A stretch of DNA of 64,000 nt. It comes from Pseudooceanicola lipolyticus. Its GTDB lineage: Bacteria > Pseudomonadota > Alphaproteobacteria > Rhodobacterales > Rhodobacteraceae. Position 1 is the first letter of the stretch. The number at the start of each line of letters is the position of its first letter. A program made the translations under genes and the position numbers. Location: contig NZ_PGTB01000007.1 in the NCBI RefSeq assembly GCF_002786325.1, positions 21,062 to 85,061 of the forward strand. The letters are read 5' to 3'. Below are positions 8,108 to 16,803 of this stretch, piece after piece. The notes under the pieces were generated by a model that worked only from the letters and a program-made list of their open reading frames with translations, had not been told where the DNA came from and made no database searches.

Positions 8108-9454
8108 TCAAACACCAAATCGCTGCGCGATGGGAATGTCGCGGGTGGTGGTGTCGGAGGTGCTAGCGCACGGCAACGCTCGACACGATCGCAGCTCCGC
8201 AGCGTGCCTTCCCAGAATGACAAGCGCCGGCCACAGCATGTAGGCCTCGATTTCAATATTTTCCCCGAACGACAATAGGACCAAGGTCATCGAGATGCTC
8301 AGCGGCAGGTAGCCTCGGGGTGATCTGGCCGAGTCGACCAGCGACAGCAGCGTCTGCCATGCCAGGGGCACCAGGAGGGCGACAAAGCCGACCAGCCCCT
8401 TCACGAACAGCAGCCCCCACCAGGTGTGGTGGCTTCCGATCGGCATATATTCAACGAGATGCGGACCGGGCTGTACTGTGCCATGGCCGAACCAGAACGC
8501 TTCATTTTGCCAGCGCTCGCCCGCGATGCGCTGTAGGGTTTCACGGACACGGGTGCTGTCGGCGCGCGCGCCCTTGAAGGCGGCGATACCATCCTTGACC
8601 GATTGCAGCAGCGCAGCCCCAAGCACGGCCATGGTGGCGGAAATGGCAGCGAGAAGCTGCCAGGCCCAGCCTCGCAACAGCAACGGCACCAGGCGCGGTC
8701 CCAGCGTGCACGCAACCAGTCCGACAAGACCCATGCGCGATTTGGAAAGCAGCACCATCGCGGTGCCGGCGGCGATGCCAATCGCCCGCCACCGGATGTT
8801 TCGTTCTTCCATCGCAAAGCAGATCTGCAACACGCCCAGCAGCGCGGCAAAGGGCGACCATGGCGCGTAGAATTGCCAGCGTGGCGTCCAACTTGCCGGG
8901 TCCCAGGTGAAGAAATAGACCGAGAAATATTCGGGGCCGGGCCCGCCGATCGCTTTGAGTGGCGACGTGAACAGCTTTTCGGGCAGCCCGACATAGGGCG
9001 CGACGAACAGAACGGGCAGCAACGCAAGCGTCCACAAACCTACGATACACTGGGCGCGAATGATCACCTCGCGCCGGATCGGGAGGATGGCGCCGGCGAA
9101 GGGAAACAGCGCGAGCAGCGCCCACCCCTTGGCCCATCCGATCGAGGACTTGATGGTTTGTTTCAGCCCCAGGCCCCAGTCGAGATGACCGACCCAGAGC
9201 GCGACAAGCATAACCGTCATCCCTAAACACCATGCCATAACCACTGGCGGAACCGGGCCAGTGGCCTGGAGATCGCGGCGGATGGCCGGCCCGAGGTACA
9301 GGGACAGCGCCGCCAACCCGCCCAGCAACCAGGCCAGAACAGGCCCTGCCACGTAGAGCGCACCGACAAAGTACAGCGGCCAGGTCCAGACCAGTGTCCG
9401 GAAGATCATGGCCTCGGCCGGGTTGTGCGGCTGGATGTCAGTGCGCGCGTTCAT
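8108..9454 (-). CDS. Exopolysaccharide polymerase / O-antigen ligase-like membrane protein
   Basis: A polytopic inner-membrane protein of 448 residues with about ten hydrophobic segments and a large loop in the C-terminal half. The loop region GSHHTWWGLLFVKGLVG matches the conserved H-x-(7-9)-GL-G region of the Wzy_C/O-antigen ligase superfamily (ExoQ-like). The expected role is polymerising lipid-linked repeat units at the periplasmic face. I use the ATG at 9454 because it overlaps the stop of the chain-length gene (ATGA, 9454-9451), which implies translational coupling; an in-frame extension to 9574 would lie inside that gene. Whether it acts as polymerase or ligase cannot be told from sequence, but locus context favours polymerase. 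Confidence 0.85.
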   Translation of the reverse strand: MNARTDIQPHNPAEAMIFRTLVWTWPLYFVGALYVAGPVLAWLLGGLAALSLYLGPAIRRDLQATGPVPPVVMAWCLGMTVMLVALWVGHLDWGLGLKQTIKSSIGWAKGWALLALFPFAGAILPIRREVIIRAQCIVGLWTLALLPVLFVAPYVGLPEKLFTSPLKAIGGPGPEYFSVYFFTWDPASWTPRWQFYAPWSPFAALLGVLQICFAMEERNIRWRAIGIAAGTAMVLLSKSRMGLVGLVACTLGPRLVPLLLRGWAWQLLAAISATMAVLGAALLQSVKDGIAAFKGARADSTRVRETLQRIAGERWQNEAFWFGHGTVQPGPHLVEYMPIGSHHTWWGLLFVKGLVGFVALLVPLAWQTLLSLVDSARSPRGYLPLSISMTLVLLSFGENIEIEAYMLWPALVILGRHAAELRSCRALPCASTSDTTTRDIPIAQRFGV

Positions 9455-10932
9455 TCCGCGGCCATAAGGGGCGCGTGGATCGGCTGCACCGGGTTGTGCA
9501 ACAGCCGGGAGATCAATGATTTTCGAAGCCAGCCGAGAAGCAGGCCAAGCAAGAAACAAAATGTCGCGGCACAACCGGCTGCAACAGCCAGCAGACGTTT
9601 GGGGGAAGAGGGATCTGTAGGCAACGACGGGTCCTCCAATACCTGGACCAACGGATACGAGGCGTAGACATCGGTTTTGCTGGTCTGCGTTCGCGCCATT
9701 GCAGAAGCAAAAACAGCTTCGGCCACGGCGAAATCGCGCTGGAGGTCTTCCAGTTTCGCGGCCGGTTCGATCAGGCTCAGCTTGCGCGCTTCTGCGGCTT
9801 GCAATCGAATTGACATCGCCTGGTATTCTGCGGCCAGACCGGCGCGCTCGGCTTCCAGGGTCACAAGATCGCTCAACAACCCGGCGCGGCTGCCGACATG
9901 GCTGAGATCGAGATCTTCAAGCTCTGATGCCTTCAGCCCCGTCAGGGCGTGGGCCCGGTTGAAGGCCTCGTGTTTAGTGGCACGTTGGCCGGTCTCTGCC
10001 GCCAGCACTTCGGGGTGCTTGTTGCCATAGCGGCCGCGGGCCATGGACAGCGCAGCCGCCTGCTCCGACATCTGTTCGGTCAAGGTGGTGAATTCGGTGT
10101 CGGCATGAAGGCGGAGGGCCGCGGCCGCCAGATGGGGTTCGGTCCCGAGAGTGATTTTCAAAGCGGAGACAGCTTCGGTTTTTTCCTCCAGTTCGATCGC
10201 CAGTTCCGCCAGCGCCTGCGCCTGGCCATCGGTTTCAGAGACCAGTTCGTGATATTGAGCGGCCGAGATAAGACCGGTTTCGCGCTGAAGTCGCGAGATC
10301 TCATTGCGGGTGGAAAGCACCGATTGCCGGTATTCCTCGATCGCATCGCGCCCGCTGTCTTCGCGAGTGACCACCTCGTCATTGCGCAACGCCTCGATCT
10401 CGCTGAAAAACGCATCAAGCAAGGCCGCACCGCGCCGTTGGGCGTCTTCCGGCGAGTTGCCGGTGATCGAGATGTGAATAAGGCTGGTCTGGTCCACCAG
10501 CTCGATCCGCGCCTTGCCGAAATCTCGGGTCTTCATGTGCATGGCACCGGCCGCGGTATCCAGAATGCGACCGGCGCCAAGCAGACGCTTGTAGGTTTCG
10601 GTAGGGCTGACCGCATTATTGGAGAAGGCCGAATTGGCAAACGAGGATGCCTGCCCGATACGATCGAGGTTGACCGAAGCAGAGGCGCCCGATCCCGGCA
10701 GAATCAGAGACATGGTGCTGGTGTATTTCAGCGGCGCGGTTTGAAGGTAGCTGACGATCGGCGCCCATATGCAGAGGACGCCAATTGCAAACAGGCCGAC
10801 ATAGCGGGGCAGGCGCCCGGTATCATTGAGCCGCCCCCCGCAAAGCAGGCGGGCGGGTGACAGCTGGCGCAACGGCACTCGGACCAGACGCGGCAGAGAG
10901 AATTGATTCAATTTGAAATTCGGGCGTGGCAT
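9451..10932 (-). CDS. Polysaccharide chain-length / co-polymerase protein (Wzz/GumC type, no kinase domain)
   Basis: A 493-residue inner-membrane protein. One membrane segment lies near residues 45-65 and another near 455-475, flanking a long periplasmic region rich in predicted coiled coil (for example REDSGRDAIEEYRQSVLS, ISRLQRETGLI). This is the layout of polysaccharide co-polymerases, which set chain length and couple polymerisation to export. The cytoplasmic tail is only about 20 residues with no Walker motifs, so there is no BY-kinase domain here, and no separate kinase gene is seen in the locus. The gene is coupled to the polymerase gene by an ATGA overlap. A palindromic operator candidate lies 90 bases upstream of its start. 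Confidence 0.85.
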   Translation of the reverse strand: MPRPNFKLNQFSLPRLVRVPLRQLSPARLLCGGRLNDTGRLPRYVGLFAIGVLCIWAPIVSYLQTAPLKYTSTMSLILPGSGASASVNLDRIGQASSFANSAFSNNAVSPTETYKRLLGAGRILDTAAGAMHMKTRDFGKARIELVDQTSLIHISITGNSPEDAQRRGAALLDAFFSEIEALRNDEVVTREDSGRDAIEEYRQSVLSTRNEISRLQRETGLISAAQYHELVSETDGQAQALAELAIELEEKTEAVSALKITLGTEPHLAAAALRLHADTEFTTLTEQMSEQAAALSMARGRYGNKHPEVLAAETGQRATKHEAFNRAHALTGLKASELEDLDLSHVGSRAGLLSDLVTLEAERAGLAAEYQAMSIRLQAAEARKLSLIEPAAKLEDLQRDFAVAEAVFASAMARTQTSKTDVYASYPLVQVLEDPSLPTDPSSPKRLLAVAAGCAATFCFLLGLLLGWLRKSLISRLLHNPVQPIHAPLMAAE

Positions 10933-11022
10933 TTGCGTTTCTCCTTGCCCAGGGTTCTACACCTGGCGCCAGGATCATGCGCGGCTGCGGAAGGATGTCT
11001 GCAGGGGGCAATCGAGAATGGA

Positions 11023-11040
11023 ACTACCCCATCGGATAGG
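11023..11040 (-). promoter_or_regulatory. Candidate operator, site 1 (degenerate) upstream of the co-polymerase/polymerase operon
   Basis: ACTACCC-CATC-GGATAGG matches the consensus CCTATCC-N4-GGATAGG at 12 of 14 arm positions, with a perfect right half. It lies 90 bases upstream of the start at 10932 and directly after the response-regulator stop codon. Three better copies lie at 11822, 13567 and 18085. Confidence 0.6.
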
Positions 11041-11652
11041 TCAGAACAGGCCCTTGTCACGCGCGATCATCGCGGCCTGCGTCCGGTTTGACGCGCCGAT
11101 CTTGCGATACAGCGTTTTCACATGCAGCTTGACCGTCGGTTCACGAATATCCAGATCGCGCGCGATTTCTTTGTTCGATTTGCCCTCTGTCAAACCTTGC
11201 AGGACCTCGATCTCGCGCTGCGAGAGGGATTTCGCCAAGGGATGTTCCGGCTCGTTCTCCGCGGCGCGAAGAAAATCCAGTGGCGCATATTGTTCGCCCA
11301 TGGCCATGAAGCGGACGGCGTTGATCAGCGACTTGGCAGACAGCGTTTTCGGCAGGAACCCCGCGGCTCCGCTGGCCAGCACCTCTTCGGCAACTTCGCG
11401 TTTTGCGGTGCCCGAAATGATCGCAACGCGCTGTCCGCCATCCATACCCATGATGCGTTCAAGCCCGGCTAGACCGTTCATCCCGGGCATGGAATAGTCC
11501 AGCAGGACCAGGTCGAACGAGTCCTTGGCTACCAGTTCCTCGGCGCTGGCCAGATCTGGCGCAGTCACCGTTTCGATGCCGCCCTCGCTTTCCAGGAACA
11601 GGACCAGCGTATCGCGCAGCAACTCGTGGTCGTCGGCGATCAGTATTCGCAT
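11041..11652 (-). CDS. NarL/FixJ-family response regulator, probable exopolysaccharide regulator
   Basis: A cytoplasmic two-component regulator of 203 residues. The receiver domain (1-120) has the acidic pair DDHE at 7-10, phospho-acceptor Asp52 in LLDYSMPG and Lys102 in FLPKTLS. A LuxR-type helix-turn-helix follows at about 139-195 (LSQREIEVLQGLTEGKSNKEIA, then TVKLHVKTLYRKIGA; quoted in two pieces). The ATG at 11652 has a strong Shine-Dalgarno (GGAGGGAG); an in-frame extension to 11907 would run through the divergent promoter and is rejected. It lies inside the exopolysaccharide locus next to palindromes of the size such dimers bind. The hybrid kinase at 14212-16803 is the natural phosphate donor through its HPt domain. 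That pairing is inference. Confidence 0.92.
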   Translation of the reverse strand: MRILIADDHELLRDTLVLFLESEGGIETVTAPDLASAEELVAKDSFDLVLLDYSMPGMNGLAGLERIMGMDGGQRVAIISGTAKREVAEEVLASGAAGFLPKTLSAKSLINAVRFMAMGEQYAPLDFLRAAENEPEHPLAKSLSQREIEVLQGLTEGKSNKEIARDLDIREPTVKLHVKTLYRKIGASNRTQAAMIARDKGLF

Positions 11653-11821
11653 TTCGCTCCCTCCTGTCGCACCGGACTTCTGTGAAAAGTTGCGTTGCTG
11701 GATCAGCATATGTGTGTCTCCGGAATTCGGCATCAACAAATCGAAGAACTTGACTCGATTTTCAGATGTCGCAGTAAGCACGAACAAATTGGCAAAAACA
11801 GGGCGCCCACGGATACCGCGG

Positions 11822-11837
11822 CTATCCAACCGGATAG
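11822..11837. promoter_or_regulatory. Candidate operator, site 2 between response regulator and sugar transferase genes
   Basis: Perfect 6-bp inverted repeat CTATCC-AACC-GGATAG. Its centre falls exactly midway between the divergent start codons at 11652 and 12007 (169 bases to each), so one site could serve both promoters and autoregulate the regulator. Confidence 0.7.
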
Positions 11838-12006
11838 GTGCCTGCAATCCGATCTCAAACATTGCGATCCCTTGGGAGGAAAAGGCTAGTTGATCAGCCC
11901 CGATCACTCCTCCTTTGACCCCGCTTACTGTCCTCTCGGGCTTTTGAAAGCTTGGGTGAATTCATTGCAAGTAACTGGAAACGCAATCAAATGAGGAGCG
12001 TTCCCA

Positions 12007-13422
12007 GTGACCTATCTCAGCGACTTTCAGTTCTCCGGCCCGGCACCCACTGCCGACACCGCGCGCGCGTCCAAGCGGGTCGAAGCCCCGTCTTTCGGCC
12101 ATGTCACCCTATTCGGGCTGCCCGTTGTCTCGGCTTCGACGCCGGCCGTTGTGGAACGGCTTCTGGCACCCGGACGACGCAGCCGGGTTGCATTTCTGAA
12201 CGCCCATTGCGGGAATGTGATGGCGCGCAACCCGGACTATGCGGATGCGCTGCATACGGCGGATATGGTGCTGCCCGATGGCATCGGGGTCGAACTGGCA
12301 GCGCGCATGGGAGGGGACACGATCCGTGAAAATCTCAATGGGACAGATTTCGTTCCCGCGCTGTTGGCCGAGGCGGGGAGGCGGGGCCTGAGTGTCTTCC
12401 TGTTCGGTGGTCGGCCCGGCGTCGCCAAGGATGCCGCCGACAAGTTGTGTTTGAAGATTCCAGGTCTGCGCGTGGTCGGAACGCGCGACGGGTTTGAGGG
12501 CTCGGCCGATACCGGCGCCGCGATCGCGGCGATCAACCGGGCGCGTCCCGACATCGTCCTTGTCGCCATGGGTGTGCCCCAGCAAGATCTGTGGTTGGCG
12601 CGCAATGCGCGGCACCTCGATGCACGCATCACATTGGGTGTCGGCGCGCTGTTCGATTTTCTCTCCGGCCGTGTCCGACGTGCCCCGAAGATTGTGCGCA
12701 AAGTGAAATGCGAGTGGATTTGGCGATTGGCGATGGAGCCGCGTCGAATGGCCAAACGCTATCTGATCGGCAATTTCTCATTTCTCGCCCGCTCTGCAAT
12801 CCACGCCATCGCCAGGACCGATCGGATCGCTGTCGCGCGCCGGGGTCTTGACCTGACGATTGCCCTGACTGCCCTGGCTGTTTTGCTGCCGTTTTTTATC
12901 TGCCTGGCCCTTGCGATCCGGCTGGACAGCCGCGGGCCGGTCCTGTTCCGACAGACCCGGATCGGGCGCGACGGTCAACCATTCGAGATGCTGAAATTCC
13001 GGTCGATGTATGCGGATGCCGAAGCGCAGCGCGCGGCTCTCTTGCTGCATTCGGATCGCGACGGCGTGTGTTTCAAATCGCGTAGCGATCCGCGGATCAC
13101 GCGGATCGGCAGGATTATGCGCCGCTTCTCGATCGACGAATTGCCGCAAATCCTGAACGTGCTGCGTGGCGAGATGGCAGTTGTCGGCCCACGGCCGGCC
13201 TTGCCAGAGGAAGTTCTGGCCTATCACGACCGCGCGCGCGAACGCCTTGAGGCGAAACCCGGACTGACCGGTATTTGGCAGGTTTCAGGCCGTGCCGAGA
13301 TCGGTTTTGAGAAGATGATCGACATGGACCTCGCTTATGTCCGGTCGCGGACGATCGTTCTCGACCTCATGCTTGTCTTGCTGACATTCCGCGCAGTGGT
13401 CGGAGGTCGTGGCGCCTATTGA
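12007..13422 (+). CDS. Fused GT26 glycosyltransferase and polyprenyl-phosphate sugar-1-phosphate transferase
   Basis: A 471-residue two-domain enzyme. Residues ~55-235 match the WecG/TagA/CpsF family (GT26): FLNAHCGNVMARN, DMVLPDGIGVELAARM, FLFGGRPGVA and MGVPQQDLWLARN. One hydrophobic span at ~280-305 leads to a bacterial sugar transferase domain (WcaJ/ExoY type): RIGRDGQPFEMLKFRSM, RRFSIDELPQILNVL, VGPRPALPEE and KPGLTGIWQVSGR. The C-terminal part would load the first sugar phosphate onto undecaprenyl phosphate, and the N-terminal part would add the second sugar, so one polypeptide may carry out the first two steps of repeat-unit assembly at the inner membrane. The ATG at 12007 follows GAGGAG. 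It is transcribed divergently from the response regulator, with a shared operator candidate between them. Confidence 0.92.
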   Translation: MTYLSDFQFSGPAPTADTARASKRVEAPSFGHVTLFGLPVVSASTPAVVERLLAPGRRSRVAFLNAHCGNVMARNPDYADALHTADMVLPDGIGVELAARMGGDTIRENLNGTDFVPALLAEAGRRGLSVFLFGGRPGVAKDAADKLCLKIPGLRVVGTRDGFEGSADTGAAIAAINRARPDIVLVAMGVPQQDLWLARNARHLDARITLGVGALFDFLSGRVRRAPKIVRKVKCEWIWRLAMEPRRMAKRYLIGNFSFLARSAIHAIARTDRIAVARRGLDLTIALTALAVLLPFFICLALAIRLDSRGPVLFRQTRIGRDGQPFEMLKFRSMYADAEAQRAALLLHSDRDGVCFKSRSDPRITRIGRIMRRFSIDELPQILNVLRGEMAVVGPRPALPEEVLAYHDRARERLEAKPGLTGIWQVSGRAEIGFEKMIDMDLAYVRSRTIVLDLMLVLLTFRAVVGGRGAY

Positions 13423-13564
13423 CGACGCCAGCCGGCGGTGAAGGTGCGTGGATCACCTCCAGCCCTGGAACGAGGGGCAAGGGGACAAACCCTAAGTCGT
13501 CGGACTGAAAACCTCGCTTGGTCAGACCTATCGCTTCACGGGCGGTAAGTTGCCCGCACACCGC

Positions 13565-13586
13565 CACCTATACGATCGGATAGGTG
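13565..13586. promoter_or_regulatory. Candidate operator, site 3 upstream of the SUOX-like/kinase operon
   Basis: CCTATAC-GATC-GGATAGG (13567-13584) matches the 14 arm positions of the consensus at 13. Outer CACCTAT/ATAGGTG arms extend the symmetry to 13565-13586. The site ends 76 bases before the ATG at 13663. Confidence 0.65.
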
Positions 13587-13662
13587 CCCTGCACCGATGC
13601 GCCGATGACGCGGCACCGACAGCCGTGGCATAAACCACTTGGTCACATTCGGAGAACTTCAC

Positions 13663-14178
13663 ATGTCTTGCTTCAACCTGCCAAAGCTTGTCTTGGCTTC
13701 TCTTTTTCTCATCGCCCCTTTACGCCTTTATGCTGCGGAACTCGCTGCGCCGGAGGGCGAAGTCATTCTGGTCATCAGTGGCGACATCGGCGTGACCAAC
13801 GTTGGAGATACTGCGCAGTTCGACCGGGACATGCTGGAACAGCTCGGCGTGGTTACGATCGAGACCACCACGATATGGACAGAGGGACTGCAAACTTTTA
13901 CTGGCGTGCCGTTGGCCCAACTGATGGACGTGGTGCAGGCCCGCGGGAAAACCCTCAGCGCAACCGCCATCAATGATTACGCCGTGGACATACCCGCCGA
14001 AAATTGGGGTGAAACATGGCCGATCGTCAGTTTTCTTCACAATGACGAACCCATGTCGATTCGCGACAAGGGACCCCTCTGGATCGTCTACCCCTACGAC
14101 TCGAACCCCGATTTTCAGACCGAAGTGATTTATTCTCGTAGTATTTGGCAACTGGATCGGATCATCGTGAAGGACTGA
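13663..14178 (+). CDS. Secreted SUOX-like (molybdopterin-binding fold) protein, possible sensor partner
   Basis: A 171-residue protein with a Sec signal peptide (MSCFNLPKLVLASLFLIAP, likely cut near LYAAELA), so periplasmic. The mature part matches the small oxidoreductase molybdopterin-binding domain proteins of Rhodobacterales: EVILVISGDIG, FTGVPLAQLMD, INDYAVDIPAE and KGPLWIVYPYD. These stand-alone domains lack the conserved cysteine that ligates molybdenum in sulfite oxidases, and I see none here apart from Cys3 in the signal peptide, so catalysis is doubtful. It precedes a hybrid histidine kinase by about 30 bases, so it may be a ligand-binding partner of the kinase's periplasmic domain. 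The ATG at 13663 has GGAG upstream; an in-frame start at 13639 is less likely. Confidence 0.8.
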   Translation: MSCFNLPKLVLASLFLIAPLRLYAAELAAPEGEVILVISGDIGVTNVGDTAQFDRDMLEQLGVVTIETTTIWTEGLQTFTGVPLAQLMDVVQARGKTLSATAINDYAVDIPAENWGETWPIVSFLHNDEPMSIRDKGPLWIVYPYDSNPDFQTEVIYSRSIWQLDRIIVKD

Positions 14179-14211
14179 GCTTCGAAGACATCGGGTTAAA
14201 GGGAGGTGCGC

Positions 14212-16803
14212 TTGGCTGGCACTGAATCAAACTGGCGACAGCGCACCGTTTGGACGCGCACCTCCGCAATCGTCCTTTTGCTGGTGTTTTGCATGGGGAC
14301 AGTGGCCAGTATGGCTTGGCTCGTGCTGCGCGAAATCGATGAATTGAGCACTGCCAACTCGGACAACCTGCAATGGAGTCTGGCACAGGCAGATGTCGAG
14401 TTCCTGAAATTCGAACTGGCCGTGAACGAGGCCTTGCGGAATCCGGAAAATCTCCGCGAGGTTCGGCGGCGGTTCGATATCTTCTACAGCCGAATGCAGA
14501 CGCTGCAGCGTGGGGAGGTGTTTCAGGCGCTGAGGTCCGAACCCGAATTCGAACAGTCCCGTCAAGGAATTGAAAACTTTCTCTCTACAAGCGTGTCGCA
14601 GATTGACGGTACCGATCAGGCTCTGGTCGATGCGCTTCCTGCAATGGCGTCAGCTGCCAAGCAGGCCGCCGCGGACGTTCGCCAGATTTCGCTGTCAGGC
14701 TTGGCGGCCTTTGCCAAGCTCTCCGATCAGCGCCGCGAGGAAGTTGTGCAGAGCTTGGTCCGTGTGTCCATTGTGTTGGCCGTGCTTTTGGGCGGTCTGT
14801 CTCTTTTGGCTTATTCATTCAACCGGCTTTACCGGTCTGCCGAGCAGAATGCGCTGGCTGCGCAACGCGCAAGCACGCGCAGTCGCACGGTTGTCGAAGC
14901 CGCAGCCGATGCGATCATAGTTTGTGACGACGACGGTCACGTCGTTGAGATGAACGCGGCCTCCCAAAATCTGTTCGGGTATTCCCGCGACGAAACGTTC
15001 GGATGCCCGGCGCTTGAGTTGTTTCAACCGCCAAGCGTTCGGGGCGCAGTTCTCGATAGGCTGATCAAGGCGACAGAAGACACAGAGAACCCTGAGGCTC
15101 ACCAACGTCAGGTCGAAACCATTGCCGTTGATCGGGCAGGGCGCGAATTCCCTGTCGAAATTTCGATGGCCAAGGCCGAAGCGGCGGGGGAACGGGTATT
15201 TGTCGCGCATATCCGGGATATTTCCAACCGCAAGGCCGCCGAGAAAGGGCTGACCGAGGCGCGCGACCGGGCACTGGCGGGCGAAAAGGCCAAAGCCGAG
15301 TTCCTGGCCTTGATGAGCCATGAAATGCGTACGCCGCTGAATGGGTTGCTAGGCACCATGGACCTGCTGCGCGACCACAAGTTGACCGAGCGACAAACCG
15401 ATTTGCTGGATCATATGCAGTCGTCAGGGCACTTGCTTTTGGGCTTGGTGAACGATGTCTTGGACCTGTCGAAATTCGAGGCAGGCAAGCAGCGGGCAGA
15501 AACGCGGCCCTTCAATATCACACGTCTGCTGGATGGCGTGGTTGAAACGACAATGAGCCTGGCCGCGGCAAGTGGAAATTCAGTCGCTTGGTCTTGGCAA
15601 GGAGAACCGGATGCACAGGTTCTCGGCGATTCCAGACGTCTGCGGCAGGTGCTTCTGAATCTGGTGAGCAATGCGATCAAATTTACCCGTGCGGGAACGA
15701 TCGATATCGAGGTGGAGCGTCTGCCGGGGCAGGAGGATCTGGTCGAATTTCGGGTGATCGATACGGGGATCGGCATCGCCCCGGAAAATCTGGCACGCAT
15801 ATTCAAGGATTTCGAAACGCTGGATTCTTCTTATGCACGGCGGGCCGGGGGAACCGGTCTGGGACTTGGCATCTCCAAGCGTTTCGTCGGCCTGATGGGG
15901 GGCGAGATCGGCGTCGAAAGCGAACCGGGCGAGGGCAGCATGTTCTGGCTGCGCGTCCCGCTTCCCGTCGAGGAGCAGGGGTCGTCGGATACGACCAACA
16001 CTGCCAAAAAGACCCCGGATGCCGACGGGGTCGCCCGGCCTTTGTCCATTCTTCTGGTCGAGGACAACGAAATAAACAGATTTGTTGCCCGCGCCATGAT
16101 CGAAGCCGAGGGTCATACCGTGACCGAAGCCGTTAACGGCAAAGCCGGCGTCGAATGGGCGCAGGCGCAGGAATTCGATGTGATCTTGATGGATATCTCT
16201 ATGCCCGTGATGGACGGGCAGGAGGCTGCCCGGGCCATCCGCGCGGGCAATGGCGCTTCGGCCAATAGCCCGATCGTGGCGGTCACGGCCCATGCGCTGC
16301 CAGAAGAGATCGCCGGATTTAAGGCGGCGGGGATGAAACACTGCATCAGCAAACCGATCGACCGCAAAGCTTTGCTTGGGCTGCTGAATGAGGTGGCAAT
16401 CCGGACGGAGCATCCGGAACCAGGCCCCACGGCGCAGGAGGCTTTGCTGCTGGACACGAATATTCTGAATGAATTGCGGGACACGCTTGGAGCAACCCAG
16501 ACCGCACGGCTGATCGGAAAATGTATCAACGAGCTTGATACCTCCATTCAGGAGTTAACGGAAACCGCCACGGATGATCGAGCGTTGGGTTCCACCGCGC
16601 ACAAATGCGCCGGATCGTGCAGCTCTTTCGGGATGGTCGCGATGCGGCGGGCGCTGGGGCGGATCGAAACTCAAGCGGCCAACGGGTCCGTCAAGCGGCA
16701 AGACCTACAGGCGCTCGCGTCGGTCTGGGAAGACAGCAAGCTGGCTCTGCAGGTTTGGGAGGCGACTGGAGAACCCGTCAGTCGACTAACGCGCCCAGCG
16801 TGA
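14212..16803 (+). CDS. Hybrid sensor histidine kinase (TM-sensor-TM-PAS-HisKA-HATPase-REC-HPt)
   Basis: An inner-membrane kinase of about 863 residues. In numbering from a GTG at 14206: membrane span ~19-41, periplasmic sensor ~42-187, membrane span ~188-210, PAS ~225-340, HisKA with His372 in MSHEMRTPLNG, HATPase with N box (LLNLVSNAIKF) and G boxes (DTGIGI, GTGLGLGI), receiver with Asp663 in LMDISMP, and a C-terminal HPt with His799 in STAHKCAGS. It therefore carries a full phosphorelay up to the HPt and needs a separate response regulator, for which the NarL-type protein at 11041-11652 is the obvious candidate. I prefer the TTG at 14212 because GGGAGG at 14201-14206 is its Shine-Dalgarno; the GTG at 14206 overlaps that site. 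The 3' end overlaps the convergent wza-like gene by 26 bases. Confidence 0.93.
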   Translation: MAGTESNWRQRTVWTRTSAIVLLLVFCMGTVASMAWLVLREIDELSTANSDNLQWSLAQADVEFLKFELAVNEALRNPENLREVRRRFDIFYSRMQTLQRGEVFQALRSEPEFEQSRQGIENFLSTSVSQIDGTDQALVDALPAMASAAKQAAADVRQISLSGLAAFAKLSDQRREEVVQSLVRVSIVLAVLLGGLSLLAYSFNRLYRSAEQNALAAQRASTRSRTVVEAAADAIIVCDDDGHVVEMNAASQNLFGYSRDETFGCPALELFQPPSVRGAVLDRLIKATEDTENPEAHQRQVETIAVDRAGREFPVEISMAKAEAAGERVFVAHIRDISNRKAAEKGLTEARDRALAGEKAKAEFLALMSHEMRTPLNGLLGTMDLLRDHKLTERQTDLLDHMQSSGHLLLGLVNDVLDLSKFEAGKQRAETRPFNITRLLDGVVETTMSLAAASGNSVAWSWQGEPDAQVLGDSRRLRQVLLNLVSNAIKFTRAGTIDIEVERLPGQEDLVEFRVIDTGIGIAPENLARIFKDFETLDSSYARRAGGTGLGLGISKRFVGLMGGEIGVESEPGEGSMFWLRVPLPVEEQGSSDTTNTAKKTPDADGVARPLSILLVEDNEINRFVARAMIEAEGHTVTEAVNGKAGVEWAQAQEFDVILMDISMPVMDGQEAARAIRAGNGASANSPIVAVTAHALPEEIAGFKAAGMKHCISKPIDRKALLGLLNEVAIRTEHPEPGPTAQEALLLDTNILNELRDTLGATQTARLIGKCINELDTSIQELTETATDDRALGSTAHKCAGSCSSFGMVAMRRALGRIETQAANGSVKRQDLQALASVWEDSKLALQVWEATGEPVSRLTRPA

